From contig CANTUZ010000014.1 of assembly GCA_947846985.1 (NCBI GenBank), forward strand, positions 10,957,837-11,021,836: a stretch of 64,000 bases of DNA, given 5' to 3'. Positions 46,401 to 57,400 of the stretch are shown one piece after another (within the stretch, counting starts at the first letter, position 1; each line of letters opens with the position of its first letter). A program made the translations under genes and the position numbers. Origin of the DNA: Fratercula arctica. Its lineage: Eukaryota > Chordata > Aves > Charadriiformes > Alcidae. The notes under the pieces were generated by a model. It was not told the DNA's origin and did no database searches. It was given only the letters and a program-made list of their open reading frames with translations.

Positions 46401-46449
46401 GGGGGGGAGCTGCGGGGAGAGGCGGGGGGGGGGGGGAGTGATGGAGACC

Positions 46450-46965
46450 CCCCCCCAAATCTCCAGTAACCCCCAGTGACCCCTCCCAGTACATCCCAGT
46501 GACCCCAGTATGTCCCAGTGCCCCCAAATGCCCTCACCAGTTCCCCCAGTGCCCCCCAACTCCCTCCCAGTGGCCCCCCAGTGCCTCCCAGTCCCCCCCC
46601 AGTATAACCCAGTAGCTCCAGTCCCCCCCCAGTCTATCCCAGTGCCCTCCCAGTTCTGCCCAGTCCACCCTAGTGCCCCCCCAGTCTGTCCCAGTTCATC
46701 CCAGTGCCTTCCTAGTATGTCCCAGTCCCTCCCAGGGCCCTCCCAGTCCATCCCAGTCCATCCCAGTTCCCTCCCAGTCCAACCCAGTCCATCCCAGTTC
46801 CCTCCCAGACCATCCCAGTCCGCACCAGTGCCCTCCCAGTCCCTCCCAGTCCCTCCCAGTGCCCCCCCAGTCCCTCCCAGTCCATTCCAGTCCCTCCCAG
46901 TGCCCCCCCGATCCCTCCCAGCGCCCTCCCAGTATATCCCAGTCCATCCCAGCGCCACCTGTGGG
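46450..46965. repeat. Minisatellite upstream of REM2
   Basis: TCCCAGTCCATCCCAGT and CCCTCCCAGTGCCCCCC units of 10-20 bp. No exon recognised. Its consensus is close to the reverse complement of the array at 60950-62225. Confidence 0.75.
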
Positions 46966-47269
46966 ACGGGTCCGCGCGGCTCCCCGCAGCCAAGCCCCGC
47001 CCCCGGCCCCGCCCCCTCCACACGTCACCGCCCCGAGAAGGGGCGGGGCCACCCCAGGCCCCGCCCCGCCCCTTTAAAAGGGCGACCACCGGGGGGGGGG
47101 GGGGACGGGACCGCGGGGGTGTTTCCCCTTTAAATCCCGATGTCTGCAGGGGGAGGGGGCGTGGCTTGTGGGAGGGGCGGGGTCTGGTGGGGAAGGGGCG
47201 GGGCCAATACAGGCCCCGCCCCCCAGGAGGCCGGGTGGGCGGGGCACCCCCGAGGAGGGGGCAGGGGGA

Positions 47270-47890
47270 CCCACAGGTGCCCCATAGCGACCCCCAAGTG
47301 CCCCATGGGGACCCCAAAATCCCCCCCCGGGGACCCCCAAGTGCCCCACAGGGACCCCCAAATACCCCCCGAGACCCCCAAGTGCCCCATAGAGACCCGA
47401 AGTGCCCCATAGGGACCCCAAATACCCCCTGGGACCCCAAAATCCCCCCCCCCGGGACCCCCCAAGTGTCCCATAGGGACCCCAAATACCCCCTGGGAGC
47501 CCCAAAATCCCCCCCCCGGGACCCCCAAATGCCCTATAGGGACCCCAAATACCCCCTGGGACCCCAAAATCCCCCCCCCCCAGGACCCCCAAATACCCCC
47601 CCTGGGACCCCAAATACCCCCCCGGGACCCCAAAATCCCCCCCCCGGGACCCCAAATCCCCCCCCCGGGACCCCCAAGCGCCCTATAGGGACCCCAAATA
47701 CCCCATCGGGAACCCCAAATTCCTCCCCCCCCGGGACACCCAAATGCCCTATAAGGGACCCCCAAATACCCCCCCGGGACGCCCAAAAATCCAAATCCCC
47801 CCCCCGGGACCCCCAAAGGCCCTATAGGGACCCCAAATACCCCCCCGGGACCCCAATTCCCCCAAAAGACTCCCCCCCCCCGGGACCCCC
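47270..47890. repeat. Minisatellite between REM2 and MMP14
   Basis: CCCCGGGACCCCAAATACCC and CCCTATAGGGACCCC units. No gene seen. The flanking 46970-47270 is GC-box-rich and could hold the REM2 promoter. Confidence 0.8.
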
Positions 47891-48030
47891 AGCGCCCATA
47901 GGGCTTCAGTCACCCCCTTTGGGGGGGCAGGGCCCGGGGGGGGGGAGCCTTGAGGGCAGCGTGGGGCGGATTTTGGGGGTGGGGGGGGGTGTCCCCGTGT
48001 CCCTTCCCCGTCCCCCCCCCCCCCGGCTGA

Positions 48031-48076
48031 TGACGTCAGAGCATCCCGGCCGCCTGAACCCGCCGCCGCTGAGTCA
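48031..48076 (+). promoter_or_regulatory. MMP14: CRE and AP-1/MARE sites upstream of MMP14
   Basis: TGACGTCA lies at 48031-48038 and TGAGTCA (in TGAGTCAGC) at 48070-48076, within CpG-rich sequence about 340-390 bases before the start codon. The surrounding 47900-48418 is otherwise poly-G/poly-C low-complexity sequence. Binding is inferred from motifs. Confidence 0.5.
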
Positions 48077-48418
48077 GCGCGGGGGGGGGGGGGGGGGGGG
48101 GGGGGGTTGAAGGAGGATGGGGGGGGGGGGGGGGTGGCCACATCCTGCCCCTCCCCCCCCCCGCCATCCTCGGTGACACCCCCCCCCCCTTTTTCTTTTT
48201 TTTTTTTGGGAGGGGGGGGGACAAGCCCCCCCCCCCTCCCCCCCCCCACCCCCCAACAGCGCCCTCTGGCGGCCTCCCCCCCCCCCCCATCCATTTCCCT
48301 TGTCCAGCCCCCAATTTAGGCTCCCCCCCACCCCACCCCCCCCCCACCCCCAGCCCCACCCCGCCCCCCCCCCCCCCCCCCGCCCCCACCCCCCGCCCCC
48401 AGCCCCAGACCCGGCGCC

Positions 48419-51400
48419 ATGGCCCCGGCCCCGCTGCTGCTGCTCCTGGGGCTCCTCGGGACCCCCCCCGCCGCCCCCCAGCCCCGCTTCAGCGCCGAGG
48501 TGAGACCCCCCACCCCCAACCCCCCCCCCGCACCCCCCCATCCCACCCCCCCCCCCCCCCAAAAAAACCCCCCCCCCCCATCCCTCTCCAGGGGCACCCG
48601 GGGGTCCGGGCGGACCCGAGCGGCCGGGAAGGGGGTTGGGGGGGGGGGGATTTTTGGGGGGGGGGGGGGGGACCGACACACACCCAGGAATTTGGGGGGG
48701 GGGGGGACGGACACGACACGACCACCCTCCTCCCCTCCCCCCCCCCCATCCCCTGCCAACTCTCCCATTCCTTTGTTCCCTTCCCCCCCCCTCCCCCCCC
48801 CAGCCCCGGCCACGTTTCCCACCCGCCCCCCCCCCCCCCCGGCTCCTTCCTCTCCCCCCCCCCCCTTCTTTTATTTTTTTTTTAATCTTTTTGCCCTTTT
48901 TCACCCTTTTTTTTTTTTCCTTCATAGCGTCCCCCCCCCCCGCCATAACCTTCTCGGTTTTCCCTTTTTGTTTTGGTGGGTTTTTTTTGGTTTTTGTTTT
49001 TTTTTTGTTGTTGTTGTTTTCCCCCCCCCCGGCTCCCGCTCCGGCACTTCCGCTTTTTTTCCGCATTTTTTTCTTTTTTTCTTTTTTATTTTTTTTTTGT
49101 TTTAATTTTTTTCTCTCTCCCCCCCCCCCCCCCCGAAAAGAGACCACCCCCCCCCCCCCCACCCCCCCCCAACGCTGGTGGCTTCTCCTCCATCCCCGTG
49201 TCCCCATGTCCATCCCCGTGTCCCCATGTCCATCCCCGTGTCCATCTTTCCACCCCCGTGTCCCTCCAAGTGTCCCCCTGTCCCTCCCCAGGTCCATCCC
49301 CGTGTCCCTCTGTCCGTCCCCGCGTCCACCCAAGGGTCCATCTTTCCACCCCCGTGTCCCTCCCCGTGTCCGTCCGTCCCCGTGTCCGTCCCCCTGTCCA
49401 TCCCTGTGTCCATCCCCGTGTCCATCCCCATGGCCATGTGTCCCTCCAAGTGTCCCTCTGTCCGTCCCCATGCCCATCCCTGTGTCCATCTTTCCGCCCC
49501 ATGTCCATCCCCGTGTCCCTCTGTCCCTCCAAGTGTCCCTTTGTCCATCCCTGTGTCCACCCAAGTGTCCCTCTCTCCATCCCCGTGTCCATCCCTGTGT
49601 CCCTCTGTCCATCCCCGTGGCCATGTGTCCACCCCCACGTCCATCCCTGTGTCCATCCCCGTGTCCATCCCTGTGTCCATCCCCCTGTCCCTCTGTCCAT
49701 CCAAGTGTCCCTCTGTCCCTCCCCAGGTCCACCCCCGTGTCCCTCTGTCCCTCCCCGTGTCCATCCCCGTGTCCCCCTGTCCATCCCCGTGTCCATCTCT
49801 CCATCCCCGTGTCCGTCTCTCTGTCCATCCCCATGGCCATGTGTCCATCTCTCCATCCCCATGTCCATCTGTGTCCACCCCCCGTGTCCACCCTTCCGTC
49901 CACCCCCCCAAATCCCTCCGTGTCCGTCTGTCCCCCCCCCTCCTCCCTCCCTCCTTCCCCCTCCCTTTCTTCCCTCCCCCCCCCCCCTCCGACTTCCACC
50001 CTCCGTCCAACTTTCCATCCCTCCTCCTGCCAAACCGCCTCCTCCCACCCTCGGGATGGGATCGGGAAGTGGTGGGGGGAGGAGGAGGAGCCGGGAAGTG
50101 GGGGTTGGGGGGGGGGAATCACGGGACAGAGGGACCACGGGGGTGACCACAAGGGACAGACGGACGCGGGCCCAGAATAACCCCGCGGGGGCCGGTAATT
50201 GCCGGCTGCTAATTTGGGTGCGGGGGAGGATTATTTTTATTCTTTTTTTTTTTTTTTTTTTTTTTTTTGGGGGGGGTGGGGGGGCGTGTGGGGGCCCCCC
50301 CCCAACCCCCGCCAAACCTGTGTCCCTCCTCCGCCCAGGCGTGGCTGCAGCAATATGGCTACCTGCCCCCCGGCGACCTGCGGACCCACACCCAGCGCTC
50401 GCCCCAGTCCCTCTCGGCCGCCCTGGCCGCCATGCAGCGCTTCTACGGGCTGACGGTCACCGGCACCGCCGACGCCGAGACCCTCAGGTGGGGGGGGGTT
50501 GGTCCTCCAGGAGCCATCGGTGGCCGTTGGGTTGTGGGTCCTCCAGGAGCCATCGATGGTTGTTGGGTTGTGGGTCCTCCAGGAGCCATCGGTGGCCGTT
50601 GGGTTGTGGGTCCACCAGGAGCCATGGGTGGCTGTTGGGTTGTGGGTCCTCCAGGAGCCATCGATGGCCGTTGGGTTGTGAGTCCTCCAGGAGCCATCAG
50701 TGGCCATTGGGTTGTGGGTCCTCCAGGAGCCATCGATGGCCGTTGGGTTGTGGGTCCTCCAGGAGCCATCGATGGCCGTTGGGTTGTGAGTCCTCCAGGA
50801 GCCATCGATGGTTGTTGGGTTGTGGGTCCTCCAGGAGCCATCGATGGTTGTTGGGTTGTGGGTCCTCCAGGAGCCATCGGTGGCCGTTGGGTTGTGGGTC
50901 CACCAGGAGCCATGGGTGGCTGTTGGGTTGTGGGTCCTCCAGGAGCCATCGGTGGCCGTTGGGTTGTGAGTCCTCCAGGAGCCATCAGTGGCCATTGGGT
51001 TGTGGGTCCTCCAGGAGCCATCGATGGCCGTTGGGTTGTGGGTCCTCCAGGAGCCATCGATGGCCGTTGGGTTGTGGGTCCTCCAGGAGCCATCGATGGC
51101 CGTTGGGTTGTGGGTCCTCCAGGAGCCACCGATGGCTGTTGGGTTGTGGGTCCTCCAGGAGCCATCAATGGCCGTTGGGTTGTGGGTCCTCCAGGAGCCA
51201 TCGATGGCCGTTGGGTTGTGGGTCCTCCAGGAGCCATCGACGGCCGTTGGGTTGTGGGTCCTCCAGGAGCCATCGACGGCCGTTGGGTTGTGGGTCCTCC
51301 AGGAGCCATCGACGGCCGTTGGGTTGTGGGTCCTCCAGGAGCCATCGACGGCCGTTGGGTTGTGGGTCCTCCAGGAGCCATCGGTGGTTGTTGGGTTGTG

Positions 51401-54400
51401 GGTCCTCCAGGAGCCATCGACGGCCGTTGAGTTGTGGGTCCTCCAGGAGCCATCGGTGGCTGTTGGGTTGTGGGTCCTCCAGGAGCCATCGATGGCCGTT
51501 GGGTTGTGGGTCCTCCAGGAGCCATCGATGGCCGTTGGGTTGTGGGTCCTCCAGGAGCCATCGATGGCCGTTGGGTTGTGGGTCCTCCAGGAGCCATCGA
51601 CGGCCGTTGGGTTGTGGGTCCTCCAGGAGCCATCGATGGTTGTTGGGTTGTGGGTCCTCCAGGAGCCATCGATGGTCGTTGGGTTGTAGGTCCTCCAGGA
51701 GCCATCGATGGTTGTTGGGTTGTGGGTCCTCCAGGAGCCATCGATGGCCATTGGGTTGTGGGTCCTCCAGGAGCCATCGGTGGCTGTTGGGTTGTGGGTC
51801 CTCCAGGAGCCATCGATGGCCGTTGGGTTGTGGGTCCTCCAGGAGCCATCGACGGCCGTTGGGTTGTGGGTCCTCCAGGAGCCATCGACGGCCGTTGGGT
51901 TGTGGGTCCTCCAGGAGCCATCGATGGTTGTTGGGTTGTGGGTCCTCCAGGAGCCATCGATGGTTGTTGGGTTGTGGGTCCTCCAGGAGCCATCGATGGC
52001 TGTTGGGTTGTGGGTCCTCCAGGAGCCATCGATGGTTGTTGGGTTGTGGGTCCTCCAGGAGCCATCGGTGGTTGTTGGGTTGTGGGTCCTCCAGGAGCCA
52101 TTGGTGGCCGTTGGGTTGTGGGTCCTCCAGGAGCCATCGATGGTTGTTGGGTTGTGGGTCCTCCAGGAGCCATCGATGGCCGTTGGGTTGTGGGTCCTCC
52201 AGGAGCCATCGATGGCCGTTGGGTTGTGGGTCCTCCAGGAGCCATCGGTGGTTGTTGGGTTGTGGGTCCTCCAGGAGCCATCGATGGCCGTTGGGTTGTG
52301 GGTCCTCCAGGAGCCATCGGTGGCCGTTGGGTTGTGAGTCCTCCAGGAGCCATCAGTGGCCGTTGGGTTGTGGGTCCTCCAGGAGCCATCGATGGCCGTT
52401 GGGTTGTGGGTCCACCAGGAGCCACCGATGGCCGTTGGGTTGTGGGTCCTCCAGGAGCCATCGATGGTTGTTGGGTTGTGGGTCCTCCAGGAGCCATCGG
52501 TGGCTGTTGGGTTGTGGGTCCTCCAACCCCCATCAGCGGCGGTTGGGCTGTGGGTCCCCCCAGCCGCCATTAGCCGTCGCTCGCGTTGGGTTGTGGGTGC
52601 AAACGCGGTGGGAAGTTGGCCTGCAGGTCCTCCGGCCCCCACCCACGGCCCTTCGAGGTCTTCCCACCCCCCAACCCCCCCCAACCCTGACGCACCCGTC
52701 TCCCCTCCCCACCCCCCAGGGCCATGCGTCGCCCCCGCTGCGGCGTCCCCGACAAATTCGGGGCAGAAATCAAGGCCAACGTGCGGCGCCGGCGTTACGC
52801 CATCCAGGGCATGAAGTGGGAGCACCAGGAGATCACCTTCTGGTGAGGCCGGGGGTGGGACGACGGCGGCGGCGGCGGCGGGCGGGCGGGAGGATGTCAC
52901 CGGGTGAGGCCACGGCGGTGGCGGCACTGATGGTGGCGCGGTGGGTTCTCCTCTTCCTCCTCTTCCTCCTCCAGCATCCAGAACTACACCCCCAAGGTGG
53001 GGGAGGCCGGCACTTTCGGGGCCATCCGTCGAGCCTTCGGCGTGTGGGCGGCCGCCGCCCCGTTACGCTTCCGGGAGGTGCCTTACGGGGACGTGCGCCA
53101 GGGACGGACCCCCCAGGCCGACATCATGATCTTCTTCGCCGAGGGCTTCCACGGGGACAGCACCCCCTTCGACGGAGAAGGAGGGTTCCTGGCCCACGCC
53201 TACTTCCCCGGCCCCCACATCGGCGGGGACACCCACTTCGACGGCGCCGAGCCCTGGACCGCCCGCAACGATGACCTCAGCGGTGAGGGGGGGGGGGACA
53301 CACGACCTCGGACCCGCCTACGGGTGGCCCTTGGACCAGAAAGGGGAGCTGGAGGTGTCCCCCCGGCCACCACCCCCCAACCTCCGAACTCGGGGTCCCT
53401 CTTGGCTCAGCGAGGTCCAAGGAGGTGTCCTCAACTCAATTTAGGGCCCTCCTTGTCCTTGTAAGAGCTTAGGGGGGCGGGGGGGGTGGTGTCCTGGACC
53501 TAATTTATGGCTCCCATTGGCCCAACCATGGCCATGGGGGTGTCCTTGACCCAGTTTAGGTCCTTCCTTGGCCCAACCACAGCCATGGGGGTGTCCTTGA
53601 CCCAACGTAGGGCCATCCCCAACCCAATTTAGGTCCCTCCTTGGCCCAATCATGGCCATGGGGGTGTCCTTGACCCAGTTCAGGTCCTTCCTTGACCCAT
53701 TCATGGCCACGGGGGTGTCCTTGACCCAACGTAGGGCCATCCCCGACCCAATTTAGGTCCCTCCTTGACCCAATCATGGCCATGGGGGTGTCCTTGACCC
53801 AGTTTAGGTCCTTCCTTGGCCCAACCATGGCCATGGGGGTGTCCTTGACCCAGTTTAGGTCCTTCCTTGACCCAATCATGGCCACGGGGGTGTCCTTGAC
53901 CCAACGTAGGGCCATCCCCGACCCAATTTAGGTCCCTCCTTGGCCCAATTTAGGTCCCTCCTTGACCCAATCATGGCCATGGGGGTGTCCTTGACCCAAC
54001 GTAGGGCCATCCCCGACCCAATTTAGGTCCCTCCTTGGCCCAATAATGACCATCTTGGGGATATGAGGTCCCATCACGACCACCCCAACACCCCCCCCCG
54101 CCCCGTTGTCTCCTCCTCGCCAGGGAACGACCTCTTCCTGGTGGCCGTGCACGAGCTGGGCCACGCGCTGGGGCTGGAGCACTCCAGCGACCCCTCGGCC
54201 ATCATGGCCCCCTTCTACCAGTGGATGGACACCGAAGCCTTCGTCCTCCCCGATGACGACCGCCGCGGCATCCAACAGCTCTACGGTTTGGCCACCACCA
54301 CCCCCCCAAAACCCCCCCGTTCCTTCACCCCCCAGCCCCGTGTCATCCCCACCACCAGCCCCCCCGGTGCTGACGGTGTCCCCCCGCCAGGGACGGGGAC

Positions 54401-57400
54401 GGGTCCCAGCTGGCCACCTGCCGGCCCCCGGACCACCGCCCGGCCCCGCAGCCCCGACCGACCCCCCGGGCCCCCCTACGGCCCCCGCATCTGCGACGGC
54501 AACTTCGACACCATCGCCATGCTCCGCGGGGAGATGTTCGTCTTCAAGGTGGGGCGGGGAGAAGGAGGTGGGGACGTGGGGATGGAGGTGGGGATGGGAT
54601 GGGGACAAGGAGACGGGCAGGGGAACGCGGGGATGGAGGTGGGGACGTGGGGATGGAGGTGGGGATGGAGGTGGGACGTGGGGATGGAGATGGGACATGG
54701 GGATGGAGGTGGGGACATGGGGATGGAGGTGGGACGTGGCGATGTGGGGATGGAGGTGGAGATGTGGGGATGGAGGTGGAGACGTAGGGATGGAGTTGGA
54801 GATGGAAATGTGGGGATGGAGATGGATGGAGACGTGGGGATGGGATGGAGGTGGGAATGTGGGGATGGAGGTGGGACATGGGGACGTGGGGATGGAGGTG
54901 GGACGTGGGGATGGGGAGAAGGACGCGGGGCCAGGAGTGGAGCCGTCATGGCGGTGGCGCTGGGGCCCCCCCCCCAGGAGGGTGGTGGAGGAGCCGCGGG
55001 GTGACGGGGGTGTCCCTGGGGCAGGAGCGGTGGTTCTGGCGCGTGCGGGACCGGTGGGTGATGGACGGGTACCCGCTGCCCATCGGGCACTTCTGGGTGG
55101 GGCTGCCCCCCAACATCAACACCGCCTACGAGAGGAAGGACGGCAAGTTCGTCTTCTTCAAAGGTACGGGGGGGACGGGGACAAGGACACAGGGATGGAG
55201 GTGGGACGTGGGGATGGAGGTGGAGACGTGGGGGTGGAGGTGGGACATGAGGACATGGGGATGGAGGTGGGGACGTGGGGATGGAGATGAGGACGTGGGG
55301 ATGGAGGTGGGGATGGAGATGTGGGGATGGAGATGAGGACGTGGGGATGGAGGTGGGGATGGAGGTGGGATGTGGGGATGGAGGTGGGGATGGAGATGTG
55401 GGGATGGAGATGAGGACGTGGGGATGGAGGTGGGGACGTGGGGATGGAGGTGGGACATGAGGATGTGAGGATGGAGGTGGGACGTGAGGATGGAGGTGGG
55501 ACATGGGGATGGAGGTGGGGACGTGGGGATGGAGGTGGGACGTGGGGATGGAGGTGGGACATGGGGATGGAGGTGGGGACGTGGGGATGGAGGTGGGACA
55601 TGAGGACGTGGGGATGGAGGTGGGGACGTGGGGATGGAGGTGGGGACGTGGGGATGGAGGTGGGACATGAGGACGGAGGTGGGACATGGGGACGTGGGGA
55701 TGGAGGTGGGGACGTGGGGATGGAGGTGGGACGTGGGGATGGAGGTGGGACATGAGGACGTGGGGGTGGAGGTGGGACATGGGGGTGGAGGTGGGTCCGC
55801 GGTGGTGGGGCCGAGGCCCCTGGTGGTGACGGCGTCCCCGGGGCCAGGGGACAAGCACTGGGTGTTCGACGAGGCGGTGCTGGAGCCCGGCTACCCCCGG
55901 GCGCTGCGGGACCTGGGCCGGGGCGTCCCCACCGACCGGCTGGACGCGGCCCTGCTCTGGCTGCCCAGCGGCAAGACCTACTTCTTCCGCGGCAACAAGT
56001 GGGTGCCACCCCCGGGGGGGACCTTCGGGCACCTCTTGGAGACCTTCGGGGACCTTCTGGGGACCTTCTGGGTTCTTCTGGGACCTCTTGGGACCTTCTG
56101 GGACCTCCTGGGACCTTCTGGAATCTTCTGGGGACCTTCTGGGTTCTTCTGGGAGCTCTTGGGACCTTCTGGGTTCTTCTGGGACCTCTTGGGACCTTCT
56201 GGGACCTTCTCGGTTCTTCTGGGACCTCTTGGGACCTTCTGGGACCTTCTGGAATCTTCTGGGGACCTTCTGGGTTCTTCTGGGAGCTCTTGGGACCTCT
56301 TGGGACCTGCCGGGGACCTTCCGGGGACCTTCTGGGTTCTTCTGGGACCTCTTGGGACCTCCCGGGGACCTTCTGGGGATCTTCTGGGACCTTCTGGAAT
56401 CTTCTGGGGACCTTCTGGGTTCTTCTGGGACCTCTTGGGACCTTCCGGGGACCTTCTGGGTTCTTCTGGGACCTCTTGGGACCTTCCGGGGACCTTCTGG
56501 GTTCTTCTGGGCCCTTCTGGGACTTCTTGGGACCTTCTGGGACTTTTTGGGACTTCCAGGGACCTCCTGGGACCTTCTGGGATCTTTGGGGACCTTCTGG
56601 GGACCTCCTGGGACCTCTTGGGACTTTCTGGGACCTTCTGGGACCTCTTGGGACTTTCTCCTCACCTCTGTCACCTGCTGCCACCTCTTGGGAACTTCTG
56701 GGACCTTCTGAGACCTTTTGGGACCTTCTTGTCACCTCTTTGGCACCTCTGTCACCTCCTCTCACGTCCCTGCCACCTCCTGGGACATTCTGGGACCTCC
56801 TTGTCACCTCTGTCACCTCCTCGATGTCCCCATGGCCATCCCCATGCCCACGTTGACGTCCCCATGCCCATGGTGACTTCGCCATGGCCGTCCCCATGCC
56901 CACCACGATGTCCCTGTGTCCACGTTGACGTCCCCATGCCCGCGTTGATGTCCCCATGGCCGTCCCCATGCCCACCATGATGTCCCCAGGGCCACCACGA
57001 GGTTCCCATGGCCACATTGACGTCCCCATGGCCACATTGACGTCCCCATGGCCATCCCCATGCCCACCACAATGTCCCTGTGCCCATGTTGGTGTCCCCA
57101 TGCCCACCATGACGTCCCCATGCCCACCACGAGGTCCCCATGCCCGCGTTGATGTCCCCATGGCCACGGTGACGTCCCCATGCCCACCACGAGGTCCCCA
57201 TGCCCACGTTGACGTCCCCATGGCTGTCCCTGTGCCCACGTTGACGTCCCCATGGCCGTCCCCATGCCCGCGTTGATGTCCCCATGGCCGTCCCCATGCC
57301 CACCACGATGTCCCTGTGCCCATGTTGACATCCCCATGCCCGCGTTGATGTCCCCATGGCCACGGTGACGTCCCCATGGCCACGTTGGTGTCCCCATGGC

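Noticed and set aside
46450..48030. LRP10 between REM2 and MMP14
   Set aside because: Only tandem repeats and GC boxes are there; no CUB, LDLa or transmembrane coding sequence was seen.
50502..52540. CRISPR-like direct repeats
   Set aside because: No unique spacers, a contiguous 36-bp tandem, and the host sequence is a vertebrate intron.
50237..52927. Long open frames (about 700-900 codons) on the minus strand of the 36-bp array
   Set aside because: Repeat translation only; the period is a multiple of three, with no flanking conserved protein or promoter.
48973..53274. A 1433-codon open frame across MMP14 introns 1-3
   Set aside because: It is a product of 12-bp and 36-bp stop-free repeats and includes intronic sequence. 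The real exons in the span are read in other frames or spliced.
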